NCBI RefSeq assembly: GCF_900475275.1
Contig: NZ_LS483364.1
Location: forward strand, 1,550,001-1,614,000
Length of the DNA stretch: 64,000 bases
Reading direction: 5' to 3'
Origin: Streptococcus sanguinis
GTDB lineage: Bacteria; Bacillota; Bacilli; Lactobacillales; Streptococcaceae
The position numbers were made by a program, and so were the translations under genes. Positions 18,233-26,900 of this stretch are shown here, in pieces; the stretch's first letter is position 1; each line of letters begins with the position of its first letter. A model generated the notes under the pieces. That model ran no database searches and was not told the origin of the DNA. It was given only the letters and a program-made list of their open reading frames with translations.

Positions 18233-19003
18233 TTTCATTCTCCAATTCATAATTTAATTTATCTAAAATTTTATTATTTATAACAGTTTTGACTATGCCA
18301 TTCCATATAATATTTGGAACCAAAGAAAGTAGTATAGCAAGTACAACTAATTTTATTATAAACTCTATAATTGTACTTGGCATAAAATAAAACCAATAAA
18401 CAAAAGGAATAACTGCAAAGACAATAAACAACACTACTAAAATGTTTGCAAGATAAGATGTTTTTATCTGTTTCAAAACATCATTATGTTTTAAAGTTAT
18501 ATCGTGTATAACTTCAAAATATTCTTTCTGGACAGTACTACTAGGAGCTTCAATCAAAGGATAAGTATTTCTAATTGAAATCATCCATAATTCAAAAAGT
18601 ATAAAAAACCAGATTCCTAAGATCATAGGTAACAGAAAAGAAAAAAGACCGAACTCTTTTTGAGGAACAATGTAATTATCAGAATAACCAGCGATAAAAG
18701 CCATAATCGGGACAATCAAAAATGGCGAAGACATCCAAGTTAATCTGCCAATTTTCTTAGCTATGTTTTGGTGATTCCCTATTTTTTCCTTATCGAGCCT
18801 TCTCCAAACAATATCTCCTGATAAAAAATAGTACTCTGCAGCTAAGCCTGTTCCTTTTAAATTAGTTCCCATCCCATTATCAACAGCAAATAATAATCTT
18901 ATCTTTTTCACAATGGACAGCTCCATATTAGCTTTTTAGACTTAATATTTCGATCTAGTTCTTTATTGACATCACTTCCTAAAAGCAATAATTTTTTACT
19001 CAT
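18222..19003 (-). pseudogene. Membrane protein gene with a 5' frameshift at an A5 tract
   Basis: The ORF at 18222-18926 (234 residues, about four spans, LAAEYYFLSGDIVWRR near the start) lacks a ribosome site. A well-placed GGAGAAGAAA-ATG at 19003 opens MSKKLLLLGSDVNKELDRN..., which stops at 18908. One extra A in the A5 run (18933-18937) fuses both frames into a 260-residue protein (...NIKSKK-ANMELSIVKK...). The start overlaps the stop of the upstream gene by 8 bp, which argues for 19003 as the ancestral start. Confidence 0.6.
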
Positions 19004-19901
19004 TTTCTTCTCCATTCTCTTGTGTTGTTTCTTCTTTTAGCTTGCCACTTTTGACCAGCTTTTTATAATATCGTTTGCTGTACCATTCTCGGTCTGAAAT
19101 CTTTAAGTAGGATTTATACTCTTCTGGGTACTTGTGGATATAATAGGCTTGAAAAATATGCACATTCATCATAAAAGCTATAAAATAACCGCTAATGACA
19201 AACCAAACCACCAAAAATAATCCAAACATATAAAAATACCAAAGGACCGGAAGTTGATTCATTAGATGATAGACCAGTGATACCGGAAAGAGCACTACCA
19301 TCGTTCCGACTGTAATCATCATCACTTTCTTAAGAATTGACTTTTCTTCTTCATCGTTCAGTCTCCTTTTCAGATTCTGGATACTATTCGTAATAATCCA
19401 GAAAAAGAGAACGATTCCTAAGACGAACTGAAACCAGAATCCCACCAATGTATAAGCGTCGTAAGCTACCGCACTGGCAAAGTATAACCCTGATATAAAA
19501 GCACAAATTGACATTGAAAAATAAAAAGGAAAGTAAGTCCATAACTGACTGCTCAAGCGTTTCTTGGGCCAAAAAACAGGGATAGAACCAAAGAGGAAAA
19601 TCAGATAGAAAACAATACTGATTGGTCGCATTATTTCCCCAATTGTTTGAAACAAAGAAACCGATTGATGAGAAAGATAGTGTACTTCGCCACTTTGACC
19701 TACACTACTTGGCAAAGCAATTAATAGAAAGTAAACCATAATTCCAAAGAAGATAAATATGCAAAATAAGACCGTAAACAGCCGATTGATCATCCCCATA
19801 TGAATGGGATTTGGCATACCAGAGGTTAAGGCAAACTTTCCGTTCGTTACGATTTTCTTACTTCGTTCAAAGTCTGCACCAAAAATACTGATTTTTTTCA
19901 T
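18996..19901 (-). CDS. Uncharacterised multi-span membrane protein (family B)
   Basis: 301 residues and intact. The short N-terminal cytoplasmic segment (MKKISIFGADFERSKKIVTNGKF) is followed by six hydrophobic spans between about residues 38 and 240, then a charged C-terminal tail (YSKRYYKKLVKSGKLKEETTQENGEENE). There is no recognisable enzymatic or transporter motif. The start resembles the reconstructed starts of the two frameshifted genes downstream, suggesting a family with a common targeting or interaction segment. GGAGATTAAAA precedes the ATG. Confidence 0.6.
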   Translation of the reverse strand: MKKISIFGADFERSKKIVTNGKFALTSGMPNPIHMGMINRLFTVLFCIFIFFGIMVYFLLIALPSSVGQSGEVHYLSHQSVSLFQTIGEIMRPISIVFYLIFLFGSIPVFWPKKRLSSQLWTYFPFYFSMSICAFISGLYFASAVAYDAYTLVGFWFQFVLGIVLFFWIITNSIQNLKRRLNDEEEKSILKKVMMITVGTMVVLFPVSLVYHLMNQLPVLWYFYMFGLFLVVWFVISGYFIAFMMNVHIFQAYYIHKYPEEYKSYLKISDREWYSKRYYKKLVKSGKLKEETTQENGEENE

Positions 19902-19921
19902 TTTTAATCTCCAAATTTCAT

Positions 19922-20070
19922 CTAGTAGAAAGGCTCATATTCTTGGGAATCTTCCATTTGAGGATAGGAGACAAATTGTGTCACAAAACAGCAACTGTCG
20001 CAACAACTACTCCTCGCTCCGTTAAAGATATAGCACTTGCTTTCTGCGATTCGACTGTTTTACCTAACAC
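19922..20070 (-). pseudogene. Small disrupted ORF, about 49 codons when repaired
   Basis: A GTG directly abutting the stop of the upstream gene opens LGKTVESQKASAISLTERG then VVVATVAVL and stops (19981). The next frame continues VTQFVSYPQMEDSQEYEPFY to a TAG at 19922. One extra T in the T4 run (19985-19988, plus-strand A4) joins them into a single-span small protein. Coding status is inferred only from the reconstructed frame and coupling. Confidence 0.35.
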
Positions 20071-20742
20071 CTAGTTACAAGTTTCGCTCTCTGTTTCTTT
20101 CTTAAACAGGATTTTCCCTTGGCTGTATAGCTTCATAATCTTCACAAAACGAATCGGGTTGTTTTGGTTGTACAACAAAAAGAGCATGAAGAACATTAAA
20201 CCTGCTCCCCAAAAATCATAGCCTTGTTCAATCGGTTGCCCGAATTTTTGAGTGCAGTCGTAAAAAACATACAAATAATAGATCGCAAAGGCAAGTATGA
20301 TGTAACGAGTGATTCGATAAATCGTAGCAGATGCCTCAGCTGGATCAAAGTGTTCGTCCCTCACCATCAAATTATGTGACACTGCATAATAAAACACCTT
20401 CTCTGTTGTCGGCTTAGCCTTGCGCACATTTTTATAAAGTCCTCGCTCAAGAATTGCGGTAAACAATAGAAACTCAGCCAGCCACAATAGTAACACATAG
20501 CTCAAACTAGTCCAGTTATAGACACCAATATCCAAGGCTGAAAGGAGGCCATAGAGACCAGGTCCACCTGCCATCAGAAAGATAACCATTTCAGGAATGT
20601 AGGCATTGGTCTTATAAGCACCTTCCGTATTGAGCAGAAAACTTTTGGGAGCTGCTAAAGCCTCTCTAGTCTGCTGGTCATAATAGACCGCCTGACCATC
20701 ACACTCGCCAATAAATACTCGACGACGTCTAAGAAAAAACAT
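20071..20742 (-). CDS. Uncharacterised four-span membrane protein, family A paralogue 2
   Basis: 223 residues from MFFLRRRRVFIGECDGQAVYYD. The N-terminal segment ends LAAPKSFLLNTEG and four hydrophobic spans follow, the last near LMFFMLFLLYNQNNPIRFV. The frame extends 23 codons upstream, but the ATG at 20742 has GGAAAGAGG at the proper distance and matches the paralogue start. The upstream 48 bp are clearly homologous to those before the gene at 20833-21585, so the pair arose by tandem duplication. Confidence 0.65.
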   Translation of the reverse strand: MFFLRRRRVFIGECDGQAVYYDQQTREALAAPKSFLLNTEGAYKTNAYIPEMVIFLMAGGPGLYGLLSALDIGVYNWTSLSYVLLLWLAEFLLFTAILERGLYKNVRKAKPTTEKVFYYAVSHNLMVRDEHFDPAEASATIYRITRYIILAFAIYYLYVFYDCTQKFGQPIEQGYDFWGAGLMFFMLFLLYNQNNPIRFVKIMKLYSQGKILFKKETESETCN

Positions 20743-20832
20743 TCTAACCTCTTTCCAATTACTTATTGAAGTTCTGTTACTAAACTTTATAATCTCTACT
20801 GCTTCACTCACTTTTATTTAATTTCAAATCAG

Positions 20833-21585
20833 CTAAGCCCCAGCTTTATAATCATGTAGCTCTTTTGTCAAAATAGCTCCATCTGTTCCAACGCTCACTT
20901 CTAAATATACATCAGAGTTTTCATCGTCTCTACATACTACTCTTAATTTTCCAGACTCAAATTTTTCTGTTATGTCTAAAATACCAGAAATATTATTCTG
21001 ATTATATATAACAAAAGCAATTCCTAACAAAAGCCCTGCAAATATAATCTTAAAAATCTCACCTCCAATTGGTTGCCCCAAAAAATCTTTGAAATGAAAA
21101 ATAAAATCATAGACATAGTAGAAACCTACTGCAGGAATAGTGAACAACAAAGCGTTAAATAAATAAGTATTATTGCGCTTCTCTTTTTCGCTCAAGTTCT
21201 TTTCTTTTAAATCCTCTGAATCACAAATAGTAAAAAGGCTGACCGTTTGAGTAGTCACTTGCGCTCTATTGACATTTCGATACAAGGCCCGTTCTACGAG
21301 GATAGTGATAAAAGTAAACTCTCCTAGCCAAATAAGAATAACACTCCAAAAAGTAGTCATGCTATAAGTTCCTTGTAAAAATAGACTAAAGAAGGAAGAA
21401 ATGCCACTTCCACTAGCTATAAAGAGAACAACTAATAAAGGAATATGCCTGTTCATTTTACTTGATTTCTCTGTGTCTAATAATTTGCTTTTTGGCGCTT
21501 CTAATACTTCGTGGGTCTTACGATCAAAATAAATAGCTTTGTCATAATATTGATTTAAATACATACGCCGTCTTCTAAAAAACAT
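20833..21585 (-). CDS. Uncharacterised four-span membrane protein, family A paralogue 1
   Basis: 250 residues: MFFRRRRMYLNQYYDKAIYFD ... EAPKSKLLDTEKSSK, four spans, and a soluble C-terminal extension (DITEKFESGKLRVV ... YLEVSVGTDGAILTKELHDY) absent from the other two paralogues. The conserved RRRR start and APKSKLLxTE motif define the family. An inward orientation of the basic N-terminus is likely. No function can be assigned. Confidence 0.65.
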   Translation of the reverse strand: MFFRRRRMYLNQYYDKAIYFDRKTHEVLEAPKSKLLDTEKSSKMNRHIPLLVVLFIASGSGISSFFSLFLQGTYSMTTFWSVILIWLGEFTFITILVERALYRNVNRAQVTTQTVSLFTICDSEDLKEKNLSEKEKRNNTYLFNALLFTIPAVGFYYVYDFIFHFKDFLGQPIGGEIFKIIFAGLLLGIAFVIYNQNNISGILDITEKFESGKLRVVCRDDENSDVYLEVSVGTDGAILTKELHDYKAGA

Positions 21586-21652
21586 TCTAAGCTCTTTCTA
21601 ATTAACTATATACTTCCTATTACCAAATCTCTGAATTGAAAACCGGGAAGAC

Positions 21653-22210
21653 TCATTTTGCGTTTGCAATATAAGCCAATTTCTCAATTCTCTCATGAAT
21701 CGTTTCTACATTCAAGTTTTCTCGAAGGTATTCACAGAGCACTCCATTTTCATAAAACATTTGCTCTAAAAGCTGACCTTTTGGTGCATCGGGGCACTGA
21801 ATCATAACAATACTGAATACACCACCGGGACCAGAATTCTCAATTGAATTCCCCTCAAAATGATAGGTGAAAGCCCGAAATTGAGAACCATTGTAGCTAC
21901 CTGAAATTACATAGGCAACTTTTACCATATTTCCACGACCAAATGGATAATGACTAAAATGAGCATATTTTTCTACATACGGATTCTGGGAAAGTTTTAG
22001 TGTGAGATCATTACTTGTTTTTTGCTTGGAATAATCTCTGTAATAGTCATTACCTTGTGCTTTGTCAAATTGATAGCCGTGCTCGGAAGCAAAGGCTTGA
22101 TATTCTTTGTTCTTTTTAGCAGAACGACTAATCGCCCAATAAACTATCCAACCGACAAAAGCAAAAATTGCTAGCATTGCAATCATAAATATTACTAGAA
22201 AATCCATCAT
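21653..22210 (-). CDS. Membrane-anchored protein of unknown function, first gene of the cluster
   Basis: 185 residues with one N-terminal transmembrane helix (FLVIFMIAMLAIFAFVGWIVYWAI) and a cytoplasmic or extracellular mixed alpha/beta domain (EYQAFASEHGYQFDKAQG ... MVKVAYVISGSYNGSQFRAFTYHFEG). There is no domain I recognise. It begins two adjacent ATGs after AAGGAGATA. It is separated from the ABC-F gene upstream by a hairpin and from the next gene by 67 bp, and is likely the promoter-proximal gene of the cluster. Confidence 0.6.
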   Translation of the reverse strand: MMDFLVIFMIAMLAIFAFVGWIVYWAISRSAKKNKEYQAFASEHGYQFDKAQGNDYYRDYSKQKTSNDLTLKLSQNPYVEKYAHFSHYPFGRGNMVKVAYVISGSYNGSQFRAFTYHFEGNSIENSGPGGVFSIVMIQCPDAPKGQLLEQMFYENGVLCEYLRENLNVETIHERIEKLAYIANAK

Positions 22211-22234
22211 TATCTCCTTTTTTTCCTTAATAAA

Positions 22235-22279
22235 GTGCTTCAGTTATCAAAATCCTAACGAGCATAATAACTGAAGCAC
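22235..22279. repeat. 13-bp perfect inverted repeat between the ABC-F gene and the membrane cluster
   Basis: GTGCTTCAGTTAT (22235-22247) and ATAACTGAAGCAC (22267-22279) with a 19 nt loop. The T run on the minus strand is weak (TTTATT), so it could be a terminator for the ABC-F gene or an operator. Confidence 0.5.
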
Positions 22280-22383
22280 ACTGAGTACGATCTTTTCCTG
22301 ATGTTTACTACAGACTCTATAAAGCTCATTCCTCATGGAAACTGCTCACTCCTGCAGGTTGCTCGTCTGATTCTATTCTTTTC

Positions 22384-24279
22384 CTACACCTTCTCCGCCA
22401 GCTCTTCCCACTCTAGCATGGCTTCTTCTTGGGCGGCGGTCAGCTGGTCGATTTGCTGCTGACTCTCCATGAGTTCGGCGGCATCATTAGTGGCCTGCAT
22501 GGCTTCCTGAAGCTGACTGATCTGGCTGTCCAAGTCCTCGATTTGCGCTTCCAGTTGTTCTAGGCGACGGGCCAGACGGCGCTGTTCTTTCTGGTTTTCC
22601 TTTTGGATTTGATAGTCATTGGCAGGTGCTGGCTTATCAGAATCGACCTGCTCCGTCTCTTCACGCAAGGCTTCCTGTTCTGCCTTTTTCTCCAGATAGT
22701 AGTCATAATCACCCAGATAAAGAGTGGAACCTGTTTCAGAAAGCTCGATGATCTGAGTGGCCACGCGATTGATAAAGTAACGGTCATGGCTGACAAAGAG
22801 CAGGGTGCCGTCAAAGTCAATCAGGGCATTTTCCAGTACTTCCTTGCTGTCAATATCCAGGTGGTTAGTCGGCTCGTCTAGGATAAGGAAGTTGTTGTTT
22901 TCCATAGACAGCTTGGCTAGAAGCAGCCGCGCCCGCTCTCCACCCGATAGCATGCCGACAGACTTCTTGACATCGTCTCCCGAGAAGAGGAAAGCGCCTA
23001 AGCGATTGCGAATCTCGACCTCTGGTGTCAGCTTGAAGTCATTCCATAGCTCATCGAGAACCGTATTGCTAGCAGTCAGTTTGCTCTGGGTCTGGTCATA
23101 GTAGCCCACTTCCACATTAGCTCCCAGCTGCTCCTTGCCTCTGATGAAGGGCACTTGCCCGATTAGTGATTTAATCAAGGTCGTCTTTCCAATCCCATTT
23201 GGTCCGACGATAGCTACCGCATTAAACTTGCGAATATCCAGGTTAATTGGCTCCGACAGGACTTCCTCTCCGTAGCCAATAGCCGCATCTTCCAAGGTCA
23301 GAACAACATTGCCCGAAACCTTATCGGATTTGAAGGTCATATTAGCCGAGCGATTGCCGGTCTCCGGCCTGTCCAAACGCTCCATCTTTTCCAGCTGCTT
23401 GCGGCGGGACTGAGCCCGCTTGGTAGTGGAGGCTCGAACTAGATTGCGATTGACAAAGTCCTCTAGCGCAGCAATTTCTTTCTGTTGCTTTTCATAGTTC
23501 TTGGCTTCAGTGGCCAGCTTCTGCTCCTTTTGGACCACAAAGCTAGAGTAATTACCCACATAGCGATCCAAGGAATGCTTGGTCAAATCCAGCGTGATGG
23601 TTGCAACCTTATCTAAGAAATAGCGGTCGTGGCTGACGATGATCAGGGCACCGCTGTAGTTGACTAAGTAAGTCTCCAGCCAGGCAATGGTCTCAATATC
23701 CAAATGGTTGGTCGGCTCGTCCAAGACCAGCAGTTCTGGCTTTTCCAAAAGCATCTTAGCCAGAGCCAGACGGGTATTCTGCCCGCCTGACAGCTCAGAA
23801 ATCTTCATCTGCCACATGGACTGGTCAAACTTGAAGCCATTCAAAATAGCTCGAATATCGGCCTCGTAGGTAAAACCACCTTTCTGGCGAAAGTCCTCTG
23901 ACAGCTGATCGTACTGGGTCATGAGAGCAGTCAGATCTTCCCCTGACAATTCTCCCATTTGCAGCTCCATCTGCCGCAAGCGCTTCTCCTGCTGACGCAG
24001 ACTATCAAAGACCATCAGCATCTCGTCGTAGATAGTATTCTCCGACTCAAAGCGGCTATCCTGAGCCAGATAGGACAGGGACAGGTCTCGTTTTTTATTG
24101 ATCTGACCAGAAGTAGGCTCTTCCTCACCCACCAAAATCTTGAGCAGGGTTGACTTCCCAGCTCCGTTTTTACCGACGAGGGCAATCCGGTCTACCTCAT
24201 CCACCTGCAGGTTAATATTGTCAAAAAGAAGCTCCCCTGCAAAAGAGCGTTCAATCTTGCTTGCTTGTAAAATAATCAT
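22384..24279 (-). CDS. ABC-F family ATPase, YdiF/Uup-like
   Basis: A 631-residue soluble protein with two ATPase domains and no membrane spans, of the kind that acts on ribosomes as a translation factor or in antibiotic protection. Domain 1 has GKNGAGKST and SGGQNTRLALAKMLLEKPELLVLDEPTNHLD. The interdomain linker is rich in Lys/Gln (VQKEQKLATEAKNYEKQQKEIA). Domain 2 has GPNGIGKTT and SGGERARLLLAKL. A C-terminal coiled coil (about residues 545-631) is as in Uup/YdiF. The ATG at 24279 (MIILQASKIERSF) is the family start. No specific resistance signature was identified. Confidence 0.9.
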   Translation of the reverse strand: MIILQASKIERSFAGELLFDNINLQVDEVDRIALVGKNGAGKSTLLKILVGEEEPTSGQINKKRDLSLSYLAQDSRFESENTIYDEMLMVFDSLRQQEKRLRQMELQMGELSGEDLTALMTQYDQLSEDFRQKGGFTYEADIRAILNGFKFDQSMWQMKISELSGGQNTRLALAKMLLEKPELLVLDEPTNHLDIETIAWLETYLVNYSGALIIVSHDRYFLDKVATITLDLTKHSLDRYVGNYSSFVVQKEQKLATEAKNYEKQQKEIAALEDFVNRNLVRASTTKRAQSRRKQLEKMERLDRPETGNRSANMTFKSDKVSGNVVLTLEDAAIGYGEEVLSEPINLDIRKFNAVAIVGPNGIGKTTLIKSLIGQVPFIRGKEQLGANVEVGYYDQTQSKLTASNTVLDELWNDFKLTPEVEIRNRLGAFLFSGDDVKKSVGMLSGGERARLLLAKLSMENNNFLILDEPTNHLDIDSKEVLENALIDFDGTLLFVSHDRYFINRVATQIIELSETGSTLYLGDYDYYLEKKAEQEALREETEQVDSDKPAPANDYQIQKENQKEQRRLARRLEQLEAQIEDLDSQISQLQEAMQATNDAAELMESQQQIDQLTAAQEEAMLEWEELAEKV

Positions 24280-24357
24280 AAGACCATTATAGCAGATTTC
24301 CAGAAGCACAGCTATTAGAATTCAAGAGAAAGCGAACTCAGCTCCCCAAAAGAAAAA

Positions 24358-24534
24358 GAGAGTGGGACAGAAATCGGTAATTCGTTAGAATTCGATTTCG
24401 TCGTCCCACCTCCGCACAGTTGAGTAGGGCTGTAAAAGCTGATGAAATCAGCGTAGTAGAGCCCACTCAACCACTGCGTCTTGCTCGACAATCCAAAGAC
24501 AATTGAGAGGCTAGGACTTATGTCCCAGCCTCTA
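24358..24534. repeat. Structured streptococcal intergenic repeat (three nested hairpins)
   Basis: Three consecutive inverted repeats. GAGTGGGAC...GTCCCACCTC has inner AAATCG/CGATTT arms. GTTGAGTAGGGCT...AGCCCACTCAAC has an inner GCTGATGAAATCAGC hairpin. GAGAGGCTAGGAC-TTAT-GTCCCAGCCTCT closes the element. It ends on the stop codon of the small membrane gene. I recall near-identical sequences between genes in other oral streptococci, so it is likely a dispersed element with terminator ends. Confidence 0.7.
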
Positions 24535-24897
24535 CATAAAACTATTGAGAATAGATTGATTCTGCAAAATCAGATAAATTCCCAGCAGAATCAGAACCGC
24601 AAAGACAACAAATTTAATCATTCCCTTGATCAGACGAATAACCAGAAGGATAATCATGGACCCGACTAGCCACATAAAGGCGGAATTGTGAAAAAATCCC
24701 TGAACTGCCTCAATATTCTGGCCGAAGAAGAGCTGAATGGGCGCCGGAACATGATTTTCCCAAGCCGCTGTCACTCCTAGCTGGTTGGCAATCTCATTGC
24801 CGCTTTTCCATAGCCAGACAAAGATTCCTGAGTTAAAAACAAAGAGAAAAACTTGCTCTGGAAAGTGTCGAATCAAGTAAAAAATAGATTTTAACAT
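24532..24897 (-). CDS. Small membrane protein cotranscribed with the matrixin protease
   Basis: 121 residues. Three hydrophobic segments are visible (QVFLFVFNSGIFVWLW, SAFMWLVGSMIILLVIRLI, FVVFAVLILLGIYLIL) separated by a polar loop. There is no domain I recognise. It begins 4 nt after the protease stop, so the two genes form a unit. A role in handling or anchoring the protease is possible but not shown. Confidence 0.65.
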   Translation of the reverse strand: MLKSIFYLIRHFPEQVFLFVFNSGIFVWLWKSGNEIANQLGVTAAWENHVPAPIQLFFGQNIEAVQGFFHNSAFMWLVGSMIILLVIRLIKGMIKFVVFAVLILLGIYLILQNQSILNSFM

Positions 24898-24901
24898 AGG
24901 C

Positions 24902-25621
24902 TTACAATTGATACAAGTCTTTTACAGCCTGGATATCTGTCGGCTGGATACTGTAAAATGAGCCTGCTGACTGCATCACTGATTCCTCCTCATTATGGTC
25001 TAATCCTATAGCATGGCCCAATTCGTGCGCTGCTGTATTGACAATCCGCTCATGAGAATAGGCATAGCGACTGTCCAGCAGGTAGTAACTATTAAGGCGA
25101 ACCGTGACATGGGTAAACCGCTTGGTTAGGAGATTGGTCTGCGACTCAGCTTCACCAGCCGCACTGATGTTGCCATCATTCATCTCCGTTGCAACAATGT
25201 CCGCCTTGTCTTTGTCGTTGATGATTTGAAAGGTGAAGGCACCTGTTTGATTCCAAGAATCAATGGCCTCCTTATAGGCTGAACGGAAGGTTTCATTATT
25301 TGTATCGATATAAATGGTGGCACTAGGCTGATCCCAACGAGCCCCTGTTGTTGCATGCTCATCTGTCAGCTGATCCGTCTGCGTCTCCTGACTGCTGTGA
25401 AGCCCCGTGGAAATGCCTTGGTGATTTAAAAATTGATCCACTCTGCCAACAGCAGTCTGAACAGCCTGCGTCAATCCCTCTGTACCCGGTTCTGTCGAAG
25501 TGGTAAAATAGAAAATTCCGACAATAACCATAAAGCTCAGGACAAAGGACCAGGCAAGTCCCCAAACCACGCGCCCAATCAGACGCATGAGGAACCGGAT
25601 GCTTTTAAAAATAAGTCCCAT
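24902..25621 (-). CDS. Membrane-anchored matrixin-type zinc metalloprotease
   Basis: 239 residues. An N-terminal transmembrane anchor (LAWSFVLSFMVIVGIFYFTT, about residues 18-40) and a linker lead to a catalytic domain with HELGHAIGLDHNEEESVM: the HExxHxxGxxH zinc site and following Met turn of M10/M12-like matrixins. ATIYIDTNNETF and ADIVATEMNDG are typical of the matrixin fold. It acts outside the membrane on an unknown substrate, and no propeptide Cys switch is seen. The ATG at 25621 has AAAGGAGG; the longer frame lacks one. Confidence 0.85.
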   Translation of the reverse strand: MGLIFKSIRFLMRLIGRVVWGLAWSFVLSFMVIVGIFYFTTSTEPGTEGLTQAVQTAVGRVDQFLNHQGISTGLHSSQETQTDQLTDEHATTGARWDQPSATIYIDTNNETFRSAYKEAIDSWNQTGAFTFQIINDKDKADIVATEMNDGNISAAGEAESQTNLLTKRFTHVTVRLNSYYLLDSRYAYSHERIVNTAAHELGHAIGLDHNEEESVMQSAGSFYSIQPTDIQAVKDLYQL

Positions 25622-25798
25622 TGCAACCTCCTTTACTAGATTGTAAGAGAACGTTGATTTTACCACCGCTTTCTTAAAGAAGACTGAAAAATTAGCCTTC
25701 TTTCTATCTATTAGTATAAAAGAAAATGACTACAAATCTGCAACCATTTCTTTTCATTCTAATGAATACTCTTTGCAAATCTATTTTTGAGTATAAAA

Positions 25799-26659
25799 TT
25801 AAGAACCTCTATCCAGACTGACCCTGCCACTATTATAGTCCAGGTGAATCCCTTTTTGCACATTCGGGATAAAGACATTGAATTCCAGACTACCATCGCT
25901 GGACTTGGCCTCTAAATGTGACCCAACCGGTACTAAATCCGTCTCCGTGGCATAAATCAAGGTTACCCGGTAGCGCACCCGCTTGTTCTTATCCAAAGCC
26001 TTACGGATCTTTGTCTCATAGTAATTCTGCCCTGTCGAATCCGCCTCATTGGCTTGGTTGGACCAGGCCGTCTGCACAGCGATATTGGCAGGATTGCTGG
26101 TGGAGGCATCAAAGCCCTTCAAACCACCAATCAGTGAATAGGCCAAGAGATGTCCGCGGTCCACAGCATGATTGTACTCACCAGAGAGGTTCTTGAGTTG
26201 ATGCCAGCCTGCCGGTACCCATGAAGTGTTGGCATTTCCAGTTTCTTCCCGTTTTTTGTACTGGCGGGTAGACTTGGATAAAAAGGCATTCGCCACCGTC
26301 GGAATAGCTTGCCCTTGTACAAACTTGGTCTTATTGTCAGCGTAGGGTTTGCTAGAAATCCCCGCATCCAAGTCTGTCCTATTCCCATTCACGATAAAGG
26401 CGCCAGCTCCATTCCATTCAATGCTGCCTTTAAGCTGAGCTCGGACAGCATCCGTCAGAACGCTCTCAGCCAGTTCCTGACTAGGGGTGCCCTGATCTTG
26501 GACTTGCCCAACTCTGATTTCTGAATTTGGACTCTGAAGTGGCTGCTGACCGTCCTGTCCCCAGAAATAGCCAGCCAGAGCTAAAATCAAAGCCAGAGTC
26601 AGCCCAGCCCAGCCTTGCAGGCTCTTAGAATTCCTTTTCTGACTAGTCTTTCTTTTCAT
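25799..26659 (-). CDS. endA: DNA/RNA non-specific endonuclease EndA
   Basis: A 286-residue membrane-bound nuclease. An N-terminal anchor ([17 protein letters not shown], residues about 18-34) precedes a beta-beta-alpha-metal domain with DRGH at 167-170 and the Asn-bearing helix [18 protein letters not shown]. In pneumococcus EndA degrades one strand during DNA uptake and cuts neutrophil DNA traps. The order murA-epuA-endA matches pneumococcus. No cin-box was seen upstream, in line with constitutive expression. Confidence 0.92.
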   Translation of the reverse strand: MKRKTSQKRNSKSLQGWAGLTLALILALAGYFWGQDGQQPLQSPNSEIRVGQVQDQGTPSQELAESVLTDAVRAQLKGSIEWNGAGAFIVNGNRTDLDAGISSKPYADNKTKFVQGQAIPTVANAFLSKSTRQYKKREETGNANTSWVPAGWHQLKNLSGEYNHAVDRGHLLAYSLIGGLKGFDASTSNPANIAVQTAWSNQANEADSTGQNYYETKIRKALDKNKRVRYRVTLIYATETDLVPVGSHLEAKSSDGSLEFNVFIPNVQKGIHLDYNSGRVSLDRGS

Positions 26660-26717
26660 CTTCTTTCTTTCAACTTAGCAAACTGGATTCATTTCAGCCA
26701 GTCTGTTCGACTAGGAG

Positions 26718-26900
26718 CTAGTTTCCAGTAAACTTCCCGATTAATTCTTGCCAGGTTTCTGGTGAAAAAACTGATCCCTTACCGTTTCCGATAATGTTAT
26801 AGCCAATCATCAGAGACACGAAAAAGAGAATCACTGCTATCAGGAGAACCAACAGAACAAGGCCAATTTGCCGACCTAAATATTTTAGATTTTCACTCAT
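26718..26900 (-). CDS. epuA: EpuA-type small membrane protein
   Basis: 60 residues with one transmembrane helix ([23 protein letters not shown]) and a short extracellular tail. This is the EpuA family, often labelled as an RNA polymerase beta-subunit-like protein because of fusion partners. It sits between murA and endA as in pneumococcus. The ATG overlaps the murA stop by 8 bp, indicating coupling. Confidence 0.88.
   Translation of the reverse strand: MSENLKYLGRQIGLVLLVLLIAVILFFVSLMIGYNIIGNGKGSVFSPETWQELIGKFTGN

Noticed and set aside
24310..24357. Search for a tRNA or riboswitch in the ABC-F upstream gap
   Set aside because: Only the hairpin-rich repeat element was found; no cloverleaf or known aptamer core.
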